This document shows, one piece after another, positions 34,438-45,427 of a stretch of 64,000 nt of DNA. Source of the DNA: Ostrinia nubilalis (Eukaryota > Arthropoda > Insecta > Lepidoptera > Crambidae); contig NC_087118.1 of NCBI RefSeq assembly GCF_963855985.1, positions 4,898,001 through 4,962,000 on the forward strand, written 5' to 3'. The position numbers and the translations under genes were made by a program. A model generated the notes under the pieces. That model was not told the DNA's origin and did no database searches. It saw only the letters and a program-made list of their open reading frames with translations. The stretch's first letter is position 1. Every line of letters begins with the position of its first letter.

Positions 34438-35479
34438 TCTCTCTATCTATAGATAGTATACCAACCTATATCTGTATTTTGTCAATGTGAATCAAAATCC
34501 TGCCGTATCTTAATCCAATATTTTTCTAATGAGTTACTTATCTTTCCATCCTTACTAGTTTTTTATCAGTCAAATCACATTGTATTGAAATCTGTGCTCA
34601 AATTCCATTCAATACCCAATGCTTGGACTGTTCCATCAAGGTTCATAAAACTACTTTAGCACTAGCTTATATTTTGTTGTCTTCTATTGACTTCATAAAC
34701 TCAACGCAGAACTAGGTGGCAAAAGGTATTTGACCGCAATTGCATGTGATCTTAAGTGAGATGCAGTATAAGATGATAGATATCTACCTGTAAGTGCCAA
34801 GGTCCGGTATAGTGCTCAGGAGAGACAGCAGTGGACAGCAGCAGGCAGGGACCTGTTCGCATTATAAAAGAGTTTATCGAAACGCTTAGTGCAAGCTGGT
34901 GGAATGTCGACAATGTAGGAATGATACGTTAACCAGCGTCTGATGATGGAAGGGGGCTGGTGGAATTAGGTCGTGTAATTCCTTCGCACATTCTCTGAAG
35001 TGTAACCTGGTGGATGGTCACATCAGATGTATTATTATCTGCTCTGTAAGTTCTCATTAAATTATAGCATTATAGCTTCAATTGACCAGTCCACTCCTGA
35101 TAAAAGATAAAAATATTGTTTTATTATTTTATAGAAATCGGTACTCCGGTAATCCGAATCATTTTTTGTCACATAAATCTGAAGATCATCTTCATAATGT
35201 CATCTAATTTGAAGCAAACACGTTTCATCTCATTATAATATTTCTCGGGTTTTCTTTCAGCTGGGAACCTACAAGCAGTTCGTTATTCAGTGAAATATAA
35301 ATCGAACCTTAACACAAAGCATCAAATATTATAATCATGCGCGAGTTGTCTCCGTATTATTCCAGACGACCGCATGATGAGGTAAATATACTGTCAGTCT
35401 TGTTTCTTTTTCTTTTTCAGGTAGGTATCTCTTTTAATAAAAAAAATCTGTGTGTTCGTTAATCTTTTTTCAGGTCTAG
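34438..35479. other. No gene recognised
   Basis: Mixed AT-rich sequence. A stretch near 34790-35010 has higher GC and may be an old LINE relic, but no motif could be assigned. Confidence 0.3.
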
Positions 35480-35890
35480 TGATTTCTGTAACTTCCTTTC
35501 TAATGAGGATCATTTCGATTTTTAGTTGTGAATGCAGATTTATAGGGCTAAGAAATCCTTAATACACAGTCCAAAAATTTTTGTTCTACGACAAAAATTG
35601 ACGAAGTTATGGCCAAATTACTAAAAAAGTTCACTGACCGCCCGGCGCGGAGACGATGATGTCACTATATCCGATCCGAACGCTGCCGGCGTACTGCGTG
35701 GATAGAAAATATTTTTTTCTAGCCAAACTATCAGTTTTAGAGAAAAACTTGTAATGATATTTATTCATCAGAATAAAGTAAGCTATCGATAGGTAATTTT
35801 TAAAAATAGAAATTGTGAAAAATATCGCAAAAAATCCATACGCTCATACGATTCAATGGAACGTGGAGACGCGATTGGGGTCTCCGCGGT
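35480..35890. repeat. Left arm of a large diverged inverted repeat
   Basis: The clearest match is 35660-35880 to the reverse complement of 43160-43400: 'tcactatatccga', 'ccggcgtact', 'aactatcagttttagaaaaa' and 'tttattcatcaraataaagt' in the same order, and a final 'cggagacgcg/gtggagacgcg' strip. The arms enclose 7.3 kb that includes a piggyBac-like MITE, a minisatellite and the full-length LINE. An old TIR transposon is the simplest reading. Confidence 0.6.
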
Positions 35891-36111
35891 GGTATATTTG
35901 GCGATTTATTAAAATAAAGTGTTCATAAGTGTTGTTAGAGTCATATCTTCTTCCAAGTAAAATATAAAAATGTATAAGTATTAATTTATTTACTTCTAAC
36001 AATAAGGTATACCTGAGGCAGATACACTCTGCCTAGGCTACAAGACATTGCTATGAAGATCATTTCGATGTACACGCAATACCTACCAGTTATTTAGTTT
36101 TTCTGAGTTAA

Positions 36112-37175
36112 CCCTTAAATTGGCACTCATTGAACCCTTGCTTCAAAAATGATCAAATTTGGGATTTAGGTATTGTTTTGATAGATTAAGAAAAAAATAT
36201 TTACTTATTGAAAAAATTTCAATTAGTATAGAAGTTATGACATGTCACTCAAAACGGACATTGCCAATTATTTAGCATTACAACCATGTCACTTAGGGCG
36301 GACCTTGCCAATGTAGAAAAACAAACGTAAAACAACTTTTCTTAATAACAATATAGGAATCCCTGATAATCAGCCTCTGGCTAATCCAGCGCCTTTTGCA
36401 ATCCACCCGGACTATTTACTGTTGATTTTACATAAATCTATCAAAAAATAACCAGACATATAAAAAGAGAAACTGACTGCCTGATATATCAACATAAATC
36501 CCAAACCGGTGGGTATAAAGACACAAAGTTTGGCATGTGGGTTCCTTATAAGCACTAGTGGTGTTATCAGGAAAGATTTTTCCAAAATTACCCCCTAAGG
36601 GAGTGAAATGGGGGTCCAAAGTTTGTAGGGCGAAACAAAATTAGTTACACTATTTAATGCGAAACTTCACAGGAGTACTCCTATCGATAAATGAATAAAC
36701 ACGTGTTTCAGGTTATTTCAGAATTCAACCCCTAAAAGGGGGAAATGGGGTAAAAATTACTAAAAATCAACATAAGTATTTATTACTGATACATGGCATT
36801 GTCCGTTTTAAGTGACATAACAATTGTAACCTTGAAATGAATGAAAAAAAATCGTTATTTTTTTACAGTTTTGGCAATAATCGTCAGTTTTATTCGTAAA
36901 TATTCTAAAATCAATCAATAAAGCACAAGAACAAGTGTAATATCCACGGTATTGCCACATTTATCAACAACGAAAACTTGACCCTGCTGTTGCAGTTATT
37001 CAACTGTTTTGATTTTTAAAATTCGCGGCTTTTTATTGAACTACAGCCCTGTGTTCCACATAAAACATCATGCTTTTTATAAAATATCCCTTGAAAGTCG
37101 ACAAATTGCTTTAATTTAGATTCTGTAGGCAATTATTTGACATGTCCTTTAAAACGGACAAAAACCATTTAAGGG
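36112..37175. mobile_element. piggyBac-like MITE (TTAA flanks)
   Basis: TTAA lies at 36108-36111 and 37176-37179. The ends are CCCTTAAATTGG and the inverse of CCCTTAAATGG. A subterminal motif close to 'TGTCACTTAAAACGGACA' recurs at about 36242, 36287, 36797 (inverted) and 37140. A minus-oriented SINE-like stretch lies at 36420-36620. No transposase. Confidence 0.75.
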
Positions 37176-37264
37176 TTAAACCTACGTACCTACTTATCTA
37201 TTCGCCGTTCCCATGGGCGGGCCAGCTGCTGCAGGAAAGGACAGCTGCTCCCTCCTGGAAATCT

Positions 37265-37526
37265 ATTTAATCTTAGCCTAGAAGCTGGGTATGACTCCCC
37301 CGCCCCCCTCCTCTCCCCAGGTCATAAGCTGGGCATGACTTCCCCCTCGGCCAGAAGTTGGGTATTATTTACCCCCCCCCCCCAGGCCCGAAACTGGGTA
37401 TGACTTTTGACCCCTCCCCCTCCCCCCAGGCCAGAAGCAAGGCTAGCCCCTTCCCCCAGTCCATAAGCATAAGCTGGGTATGACTTGCCTCTCCCCCCCC
37501 CCTCCCACCAAGGCCAGAAGCTGGGT
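37265..37526. repeat. C-rich minisatellite (left of the LINE)
   Basis: Degenerate repeats of roughly 45-60 bp built from 'agctgggtatgact', a C/T-rich run and 'ccaggccagaa'. The same array resumes at 43036-43105 on the other side of the LINE insertion. Confidence 0.8.
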
Positions 37527-37538
37527 AAGGCTTGCCCC

Positions 37539-38088
37539 GAGCGAAAGGGTGTGTTACTTATATGCGTTTAACGCTGTAACGCTGCCAATTCGCTCATTGC
37601 ACGGTCTGTCCCGGCCGCTTGCTTTGGTGTTGGCCTTGAGGGAGAGCGCTGGTTGTGTAGATCCTCAAGGCAAGCCTGACTGTTATCCTTCTCGTGGTTG
37701 CCGCCTGTTTTTGGTCTGGTTCCTTATGAAACAGACGTAACGGAAATGGTCAGACGCATCCCATGCTCCTTAACACCCTTTTCCTACCCCAATCCTGCTT
37801 TGCTTTTGCATTTCCTTCCTCTCCTAGGGATACCACAAACCTTGAGGTCCTTAGCCTCCTCAAAAAGTGTGGTCATGGCTACCTTGGGAAAGTACCATGG
37901 ACGATTTCCCCCTAATTCAAGGTGTGATGCGAACCGTGCCGATGAACGCGTGGCTGAGAGGGAGCTCAGTCTTGAACGGTGCCTACCCGAGACCAGAGCG
38001 ATTCGGTGCAGTATTCAGCTCTTCCCTGGGCATGCGAGGCTCTGCCGAGGGTGACCGATTACTTCCCTAGCTACTCGTGGGAACTTTT
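37539..38088 (+). promoter_or_regulatory. 5' UTR of the full-length LINE
   Basis: It lies between the target duplication and the first ORF1 ATG. The parts 'gcgtggctgagagggagctc', 'ggcatgcgaggctctgc' and 'ttccctagctactcgtggga' are conserved in the decayed copy (45650-45680, 46424-46472). LINEs of this type use internal 5' promoters, so it probably contains the promoter. No specific box was proven. Confidence 0.5.
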
Positions 38089-39288
38089 ATGAATACCTTT
38101 TCCATAAAAACACCCAAAACTCCTCCCTTAGGGGAACAATTGGACAGGCCTGACGGAGAGCCTTCATTGACCTCCAAATCGCCTTGCTCCAAAATTTCGG
38201 AGAGTCTCTCGGCTATGTCTGTGGGGGGCACTAGTGCTGAACCACAAACAGAGTCGACAAAGACCCCGAAGGACACAAAGCGTGCCAGGCTTTGTGGTGC
38301 GGCCAGGAAGAGGTTCCGGAGGCTGATTGCAGCGGAACTTGGTGCTGAACAAGCCCTTGCTCTCTGCAGGAAGCCCTGGGATCAAATTCCGGTCGACAAT
38401 CCTCCTCCCGATCCAAAGGCGAAAAAACGCCTACGTTCGGAGGAAGAATCCCCGCGGGAACAGCCGAAGAAAACCTCTAGGCTGGACGTCACGGCAACCC
38501 CCCTCCCTAAGGTACAGTACAGCGTTGTAGCTGGCGCCGTGCGAGTGGGTGTCCGAAATTCGGCCCCCATGAGCGAGGACCAGATGCGACTGCTGCATGA
38601 CGCCCTTCTCGAGTCCATCGCCAAGATGGCCGGGAAGAAGGGAGTCCCGCGACCAAGATTTGCTGGTTTCTCCTACAAGACGGGGTGGGTCCTGGTTAAC
38701 TGTGAGAACCAGGAAAGCCATGACTGGCTTGTAGGAGAGATCAGGCAAATCAAACCGTGGCCTGAGGCGGAACTCTCGACCATACCCGAGAGCGAACTGC
38801 CTAGGCCACAGGTGGGGACCACTTTCATACCCATCAGCGAGGCGGCAACGGTCGAAAAGGCTTTGCCGCTGCTGGAGGCGCAGAATGATGGTCTCAACCC
38901 GGGGCTATGGCGAGTTCTCCATAAGCGGGCCGAGGCGGGAGGGACTGTGGTGACCTTCTCGTTGGACGATCCGTCGGCGGAGACTCTCCGTGCAAATAAC
39001 GGCAGAGCTGGCCTTGGCTTTAAATATGTAATATTTAATGTCAGGGGGGGCTCTGCCGCGGAACAGCCCAACGTGGAAACACCTAGGCCGTCGACTTCTG
39101 CTGGAGTGCAAGAGGCAACGAGGAGCCCTGCGGGGACCTCGCGCCAAAGGCCTCCGCTGAGGTCGACCAAAGGCCGGGGTGGAGCCACGAGGGGCGGCAC
39201 AAGTCGTAGGGGGGTAAGAGGTGGCGGAGGGAATAGAGGACGTCCACGTCCCCTACCCAAGAAGCCTCACACACCCGCCCTACGCTAA
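38089..39288 (+). CDS. LINE ORF1 (gag-like RNA-binding protein)
   Basis: 399 residues from ATG 38089, the start also conserved in the second copy (46481). Segments in order: a Ser/Pro/acidic N-terminus; a basic strip ('KRARLCGAARKRFRRLIAAE'); a central globular domain (about residues 165-320) with 'GFSYKTGWVLVNCENQES', 'IKPWPEAELS' and 'GTTFIPISEA' that resembles DUF4780 domains of insect transposons; and an RGG-rich tail ('GRGGATRGGTSRRGVRGGGG'). It lacks CCHC knuckles; the RGG tail may take over RNA binding. ORF2 starts 4 bp after its stop, which suits coupled termination/reinitiation. Confidence 0.8.
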   Translation: MNTFSIKTPKTPPLGEQLDRPDGEPSLTSKSPCSKISESLSAMSVGGTSAEPQTESTKTPKDTKRARLCGAARKRFRRLIAAELGAEQALALCRKPWDQIPVDNPPPDPKAKKRLRSEEESPREQPKKTSRLDVTATPLPKVQYSVVAGAVRVGVRNSAPMSEDQMRLLHDALLESIAKMAGKKGVPRPRFAGFSYKTGWVLVNCENQESHDWLVGEIRQIKPWPEAELSTIPESELPRPQVGTTFIPISEAATVEKALPLLEAQNDGLNPGLWRVLHKRAEAGGTVVTFSLDDPSAETLRANNGRAGLGFKYVIFNVRGGSAAEQPNVETPRPSTSAGVQEATRSPAGTSRQRPPLRSTKGRGGATRGGTSRRGVRGGGGNRGRPRPLPKKPHTPALR

Positions 39289-39292
39289 GCCA

Positions 39293-42200
39293 ATGGCTCC
39301 CTACAACAGCAGAGCGAGGATCTTGCAGGGTAACCTCCATCATGCAGCAGCTGCGACTGCGGTGGTGGAGTGTTGCTTTGCCAAACAGAACATAGACCTC
39401 GCTCTGATCCAAGAACCTTGGATATCCAACGGCAACATCCAGGGGCTAGGGGCCGCCGGTAAGATTCTCTTCAATAATGGTGGCTATAGACCCAGGGCGT
39501 GCATCGTTCATAACAAAAATATTGACCTTTTACCTGTTCCAGAGCTTTGCAATGACGACCTGGTCGCAGGATACATCAATCTCCAAGGGTGGAGTGGGGC
39601 TAGAGTAATCGTCTGCTCAGCCTACCTCCCCGGTGATAAGCCCAATCCCACAGAAGACCTGGTGAACGTTGTGGCCTACGCACAAAGACACAACGCCGAC
39701 CTGCTTGTGGGATGCGATGCCAATGCCCACCACACCTCGTGGGGGAGCACCGACATCAACAAAAGAGGTGAGTTACTTTATGACTTCCTTCTATCTAACA
39801 ATCTGCATACACTTAACCTAGGATGCACACCGACCTTTGTAACGTGTAACAGACAAGAAGTTCTTGACATAACTTTCGCAACGAATGCCTTAGCCAGGCA
39901 CGTCATCGACTGGCAGGTAAGTAATGAAAACTCTATGTCAGATCACCGACACATTCGATTTAACCTGGAAGCATCGCTGCCAAGGCGAATCGAAACCTAC
40001 AGGGATCCAAGGGCTACTGACTGGGACCATTTCAGGGACCAGTTAAAAACCAACCTTGATGTGATCCCAAAAATCATCCGAACTGTGGAGTGCTTGGAAT
40101 TAGCAGTGGAGGTAGTCACAGTAGGAATAACCAAAGCCTACGAGGACAGCTGCCCTGTGAAAACCAAAGCATCCACAAGTAAAGTCTCATGGTGGAACTC
40201 TAAGCTGCAAAAGCTACGAGAAGAAACCAGGAGACTCTTTAATAGAGCTAAAAAATCCCATGAATGGGACACATATAAGAAAGCTCTAACCAAATATAAC
40301 ACTGAGATCAGGAAAGCAAAGAGAGCATCGTGGAGGAAACTGTGCGAGGATGTCGAAAGTCTTCCTCGAGCAGCAAGACTCCAAAAAATGATCTCCAAAA
40401 CTCCTGTTAGGCAGATTGGGCTTCTGAAAAGACCCGACGGAACTTTCACTTCATGTGAAAACGACACATTGGAGCTGCTGGCAGCAACCCACTTCCCTGG
40501 ATCGGTGGGCAGCAATTGCTCGGCGACTACACATAGCAACCTTCGCAGGCCGAAGAATGACGACTGGCGGAGGGCTGCTATAATCATAAGACCCAACCAG
40601 GTAAAATGGGCCATCAGCTCCTTTAAACCATATAAAGCGTGTGGCGAGGACAACATATTCCCTGCTCAACTGAAGGAGGGGATGGAAATCCTCACTCCAC
40701 ATCTGGTCAAAATCTTCAGAGCCAGCTTGGCCTGGGGACATATACCGGAACGATGGACCACAGTAAAAGTCATATTCATTCCAAAGGCTGGCAGAAAGGA
40801 CTACGCCTTGCCAAAGTCCTTTAGGCCAATAAGCCTCTCATCCTTCCTTATGAAGGTTATGGAAAAGGTAATTGACATCTATATTAGGGACGTAGCACTA
40901 AAAACGAAACCTATTCACCACACACAGCATGCCTACCGCAGAGGTAAATCTACGGAAACAGCCCTGATCAGCCTGATTGACAGGGTCGAAAAGGCACTGG
41001 AAGACAAGGAAATCGCGCTTTGCGCATTTCTAGACATAGAGGGAGCTTTTGACAACACTCCTACTACACTGCTGGTCGAAGGTCTGGTTGCAAAAAGCCT
41101 TGACCTGACGACCACGAGATGGGTGGAGTCGATGCTCTCCAACAGGAGAGCTAAGGTATCTCTGCTTCAAACCACTATGGAAGTTACAACCACCAGAGGA
41201 TGCCCGCAAGGGGGCGTGCTTTCGCCCCTTCTCTGGACTCTGGCGGTTGATACACTACTGTATAAAATGGCCGACCTCAACATTGACACTCAAGGGTACG
41301 CTGACGACCTTGTTGTCATAGTAAGGGGCTTCTGCCAAAGTACAATATCTTCCATAATGCAAAGAGCGCTAAACACCATAGGTGGGTGGTGCAAAAGAAA
41401 CAGTTTATCAGTTAACGCTGATAAAACTGTCATTATTCCATTTACCAGGCGTAGACAGTTGAACAAACTAGTCAAACCCTCTCTAAATGGAAAAGAGATC
41501 GAGTTTTCCACGGAAGTCAAATATCTGGGCGTCACTATCGACCAGAAACTAACATGGAATACTCACCTTAATAACATCATACAAAAGGCAAAAATTGCCT
41601 TAGGCTCCTGTAGCCGCATGATGGGCAACAATTGGGGCTTGAATCCCCGATCTGTCTTATGGCTGTATACCACTATCGTGAGGCCGACTATATCGTACGC
41701 CTCTGTAGTGTGGTATCACAAAACCAGCCAAAAGACAGTAACAGTTAAACTAGGTAGTCTGCAAAGGCTTGCCTGTCTCATGGCAACTGGAGCAATGTCA
41801 ACCGCACCTGGGGCGGCCCTGAACGCACTACTGTGCCTAACGCCCCTAAGTATGCACATTGCTAAGGAGGCGGAGGCAAGTGCCTACAGGATAGACGCTC
41901 AGGGGGGCTTCCATTGCATATCCCAGAGAATGAGAACATTACTGGAGGCTATAAAGAGCACACCTACTCTTTGCATGACTTCTGACATCATGGTTCCAAG
42001 TTGTAGCTTCCAAAAGAACTACAAAGTGGAAATACCACACAGGGAGGACTGGCTGAACAAGCAAGTCACCTGTGAGAAGGGCAGCCTTATATGGTTTACT
42101 GATGGGTCAAAAATGGGCCCTAACGTAGGCTTTGGCGTGTATGGAGAGCAGCCGAAGCTTAGGCTATCTCAAAGCCTGGGCAAATTTGCCTCTATCTTTC

Positions 42201-42925
42201 AGGCAGAAGTCTACGCCATTATTGAATGTGCGGAAGCTAACCTGCGAAAAAATTATGCCAACCACATAATTTACATTAACTCAGACAGTCAGGCCGCGCT
42301 GCTGGCCTTAAACTCCAACTTAATCACCTCAAAGTTGGTAGAAAACTGCATGAGTCGACTAAATACTCTAGGAGAACGAAACAGAGTAACGCTGAGATGG
42401 GTTCCAGGTCATGCGGGAATCGAGGGCAATGAAAATGCCGACGAACTAGCCAGAGCGGGAGCGGAGGGAACACAATATGGTCCAGAACCCTTTTGTGGTG
42501 TTCCCAAAAGTCTCGCTCGAATGACCCTGGAGAACATCTATTTAAACAAATCCTTTATGGCATGGTCAGACACGCCAGGATTAACTCATTCCAAAGCTCT
42601 CATAAAAGCCTATGATCGAAAAAGCTCTAAGCAGATCATAGGACTGAGTAGGACCAAAATGCGCATCTTAGTTCGAGCCCTAACTGGACACTGCAGCTTA
42701 AACAAGCACTTGTCCACTATGGGACTGTCCGAAACAAGAACGTGCAGGATGTGCCAAGAGGCAGATGAAACGCCACTACACATGCTCACGGACTGCGGAC
42801 CTCTGATGCGCAAGCGGAGCTTACACCTGGGCAAACACATCCTAAGCCCACAAGATGTAAAACATATCGCCCCCCAAAAGATACTGCACTTCCTAATGGA
42901 TGCAGGACTCGGAGGCGAACTGTAA
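39293..42925 (+). CDS. LINE ORF2: endonuclease, reverse transcriptase, RNase H
   Basis: 1,210 residues from ATG 39293, four bases after the ORF1 stop. Domains: APE-type endonuclease (about 10-235; 'LIQEPW', 'GCDANAHH' near 141, 'SDHRHIRF' near 216), RT (about 430-720; 'CAFLDIEGAFDN', 'RGCPQGGVLSPLLW', catalytic 'YADD' at 669-672), RNase H (about 930-1060; 'FTDGSKMG' with Asp937, 'QAEVYAI', 'NSDSQAAL', 'WVPGHAGIEGNENADELAR'), and a C-terminal zinc knuckle ('CRMCQEADETPLHMLTDC'). The enzyme nicks target DNA and copies the RNA in place. No stops or frameshifts. RNase H separates it from typical jockey elements. Confidence 0.9.
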   Translation: MAPYNSRARILQGNLHHAAAATAVVECCFAKQNIDLALIQEPWISNGNIQGLGAAGKILFNNGGYRPRACIVHNKNIDLLPVPELCNDDLVAGYINLQGWSGARVIVCSAYLPGDKPNPTEDLVNVVAYAQRHNADLLVGCDANAHHTSWGSTDINKRGELLYDFLLSNNLHTLNLGCTPTFVTCNRQEVLDITFATNALARHVIDWQVSNENSMSDHRHIRFNLEASLPRRIETYRDPRATDWDHFRDQLKTNLDVIPKIIRTVECLELAVEVVTVGITKAYEDSCPVKTKASTSKVSWWNSKLQKLREETRRLFNRAKKSHEWDTYKKALTKYNTEIRKAKRASWRKLCEDVESLPRAARLQKMISKTPVRQIGLLKRPDGTFTSCENDTLELLAATHFPGSVGSNCSATTHSNLRRPKNDDWRRAAIIIRPNQVKWAISSFKPYKACGEDNIFPAQLKEGMEILTPHLVKIFRASLAWGHIPERWTTVKVIFIPKAGRKDYALPKSFRPISLSSFLMKVMEKVIDIYIRDVALKTKPIHHTQHAYRRGKSTETALISLIDRVEKALEDKEIALCAFLDIEGAFDNTPTTLLVEGLVAKSLDLTTTRWVESMLSNRRAKVSLLQTTMEVTTTRGCPQGGVLSPLLWTLAVDTLLYKMADLNIDTQGYADDLVVIVRGFCQSTISSIMQRALNTIGGWCKRNSLSVNADKTVIIPFTRRRQLNKLVKPSLNGKEIEFSTEVKYLGVTIDQKLTWNTHLNNIIQKAKIALGSCSRMMGNNWGLNPRSVLWLYTTIVRPTISYASVVWYHKTSQKTVTVKLGSLQRLACLMATGAMSTAPGAALNALLCLTPLSMHIAKEAEASAYRIDAQGGFHCISQRMRTLLEAIKSTPTLCMTSDIMVPSCSFQKNYKVEIPHREDWLNKQVTCEKGSLIWFTDGSKMGPNVGFGVYGEQPKLRLSQSLGKFASIFQAEVYAIIECAEANLRKNYANHIIYINSDSQAALLALNSNLITSKLVENCMSRLNTLGERNRVTLRWVPGHAGIEGNENADELARAGAEGTQYGPEPFCGVPKSLARMTLENIYLNKSFMAWSDTPGLTHSKALIKAYDRKSSKQIIGLSRTKMRILVRALTGHCSLNKHLSTMGLSETRTCRMCQEADETPLHMLTDCGPLMRKRSLHLGKHILSPQDVKHIAPQKILHFLMDAGLGGEL

Positions 42926-43035
42926 GGAAAACAGCGGCGATCACAATAGATCGATAACGGTCGCAGTGATACTAGGACTTCATTGAACTAGAATAGCCGC
43001 TCAACACAAATAAAAAAAATAAAAAGGCTTGCCCC

Positions 43036-43105
43036 TCCCCCCAGGCTATAAGCTGGGTATGACTTATCCCCCCCCCCCCCCCAGGCCAGAAACTGGGTAT
43101 TAGCA
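43036..43105. repeat. C-rich minisatellite (right of the LINE)
   Basis: Continuation of the array at 37265-37526 ('ccaggctataagctgggtat', then a C run, 'ccaggccagaaactgggta'). Confidence 0.8.
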
Positions 43106-43149
43106 TCATATTATGTATTATTATGTTCAATACAATACAAACAATCATT

Positions 43150-43600
43150 AATTTACACTCACCCCAACCGCGTCTCCGCATTCCATCGAATCTTATGAAT
43201 ATGTGGTTTTTGGACATAGCGATACTTATTTTTCACAATTTTTATTTTTAAAAATTACTGGTCGATAGGTTACTTTATTTTGATGAATAAATATTATTAA
43301 AAGTTTTTTTCTAAAACTGATAGTTTAGCTGGAAAAAATTTTTTTCCATCACAATAGTACGCCGGCTGCGCTCGATTCGGATATAGTGACGTCACGCGGC
43401 CCTGCGTACGTTGACTTTTAGGGGAAAAAACGGCCTATGTTTATTACTTAATATCTTCGTAAGTAATGGTCCGATTTGGATAATTCAAAAAGATATATCT
43501 TTCTTATGTCTTAAAGATTAACGTAGATACTAGTTTTATTGAATTTTCTACAACAGTACTGATCCTCATTGAACCACAGAATACATAATAGTAGCAACAG
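43150..43600. repeat. Right arm of the large diverged inverted repeat
   Basis: Inverse of 35480-35890; the best match is 43160-43400. It contains 'gtgacgtcacg' next to the shared 'cggatatagtga'. The outer part (43440-43600) agrees only loosely. Confidence 0.6.
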
Positions 43601-44344
43601 AAATTGCACTCCTTTATGTAGGATCAGATGTCGACATTTTAACGGTAATAATAATAATGCAAAATATCCAACGCACATGGTGCATTCGAAATCGCACCTT
43701 ACTACTACGCTCACAAGAGCGCAAATTTTTTGTGTTCAGAATTGATCTACCTCGCAGCTCAAGCGTCAGGGTTGTATAAGCAAAGTAAAATAAATAATAA
43801 CTTAATTTTAAGAAGCATTTATTGTATTTACGATTGGTAAACTATAATCTAGTGGTGTTTGTATAATCGTACCATCTCTAAAGTACCTATTAATAAACTT
43901 CAGTATTGCAATAATTCGAAATTGGACAAATAGTTTTAAAAGGTGTAGTGTCGGAAAATAGACACGGTGAAGTAAGTTAATGTTTATATTAGCTAAAATA
44001 ATTTTTTTGCTACAGTTTTTTGTCATAAGTATTTCAAAATTATTTAAAAAGTGTAATTTTTTTAATTATTTAAATTAGTACAGTTAATTATTATTCCTAA
44101 ATACCTACTACGATTTTACATTAAAGAAGGATAACAGTGCTGTTGGAACAATAAACATTGATTGTGACGATGATCGACCGAGCGTGTATAGAAATACGCG
44201 TGTGCTCACAGGCGCGTGGCGGTCCTGACTGATTTGCAACTTGAAGTTGTCGCGCGCTGTAGGTAAATATCTCGGCCGGCATAGGCGAGTGACGGAGGCC
44301 TGATTGAACGGACCTGTGAGTGGTTATGTTTCTGGGTTTTTTAA
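43601..44344. other. AT-rich stretch, no gene seen
   Basis: Nothing recognised except a GC-richer strip at 44160-44310. Confidence 0.4.
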
Positions 44345-44704
44345 GGGAAAGGAGACAAACCAGCAGACGAATCACCTGATGGTAAGTGTTTACCCGCCGC
44401 CCATAGACACCCGCTCCTCGGTGAGTTACAGGTGCGTTGATTGTCTTTAAAGTATTAGAGTCTGCTCTTAAAGGTTTTAGGTCGTATTGGTCCGCAAATA
44501 CTGCAAACGGCAGTTCATTCCTCGGTTTGGTGTCTGCAAATGGTGATTTTGGATTTTCTGTTTTAAATGATAACTTTACAAAATATCTTTCTACTGCTTC
44601 CGTAAAAAAAAAAATGTCCTGAAGCAGTGGTTGGGTTAATACTGGGGAGTGTAAAACTATAAAAGTGCTTTATAAAAGCCTACTTGCAAAAATAAATGAG
44701 TTTT
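44345..44704 (+). repeat. LINE/SINE-derived 3' repeat
   Basis: 44345-44430 carries the dispersed 'cagacgaatcacctgatggt' motif. 44430-44700 is the plus-oriented 3' region that matches the minus-oriented 3' UTR at 1030-1243 ('cctgaagcagtgg', 'gtgctttataaaagcctact'). It lacks an RT domain. Confidence 0.55.
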
Positions 44705-44822
44705 ATGCCCGTTTTCACCATTAATCCCAAATTTTTAAGTCACCCCTATAAAAACAAAATTCCTGTTATGTATCACCATAGAGGTCACTTACAAATTAGG
44801 GATTGATGGTGAAAACGGGCAT
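44705..44822. mobile_element. 118-bp palindromic MITE
   Basis: Inverted ends 'atgcccgttttcaccattaa' / 'ttgatggtgaaaacgggcat', extended inward by 'aagtcac..ccctat' and 'atagaggtcactt'. Nearly the whole unit can fold back on itself. Confidence 0.75.
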
Positions 44823-45427
44823 TAGTCCTTTTGATAGCTCGTCTCTCCCTAAAAATGCAATTTCCGAAAATTATAATATAGTTATGCAAAAATATTGTAA
44901 CTTTTTGATTTTGAATAAAGCTATAATTTTAAATACAACCATCATAAGTAATGTAATTTTTCACAAGGTAAAAGTACGTTATCCTTTTTACGAATTTATT
45001 TCAATACGAATAGTTCGAGGAAAAACTACGTAAACTACACTTACACGTTGAATGCACAACTAAATCTGAACGCCAATAAGTGGTTATCTGCAATAATACC
45101 AAACAGCATGTATTCCTTTACATGTCAACAATGCAATATTCATAATTACAACAACAAGTGTTAAATATGTTTCGCGGAATAAGTACGCAACGCTTTTTTA
45201 AGTTTTTCTCAAAACCTATTAAGTGTATTTTAAATATAAATACATAGGCCCCTCACAGACATTTTTAGCTATCTTTTGATGTATAACACATATTTTTAAT
45301 AATGGTAATAAATTTTTAGGACAGTTTTTTTACGCTCCTGAAAAGTTGGCATTTTTCACTTGCGTACTTATTCCAGGAAGGGTGCGGTATGTGGATGCGT
45401 GGGCGCCGGACGAGGCGACGCTTGTTT
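44823..45427. other. AT-rich stretch, no gene seen
   Basis: No coding, RNA or element signature was recognised. Confidence 0.4.

Larger units (their letters stand above)
37539..43023 (+). mobile_element. Full-length non-LTR retrotransposon, both ORFs open
   Basis: A perfect 12-bp target duplication AAGGCTTGCCCC flanks it (37527-37538 and 43024-43035). Order: 5' UTR 37539-38088, ORF1 38089-39288, ORF2 39293-42925, short 3' UTR and an A-rich tail at about 43005-43023. Endonuclease, RT, RNase H and a zinc knuckle in ORF2 point to the I/LOA group of LINEs; the exact clade is inference. A related copy lies at 45640-55277. Confidence 0.85.

Noticed and set aside
38673..39260. Long minus-strand open stretches antisense to LINE ORF1 and ORF2
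   Set aside because: Low-complexity antisense shadows; the plus-strand frames carry all domain motifs.
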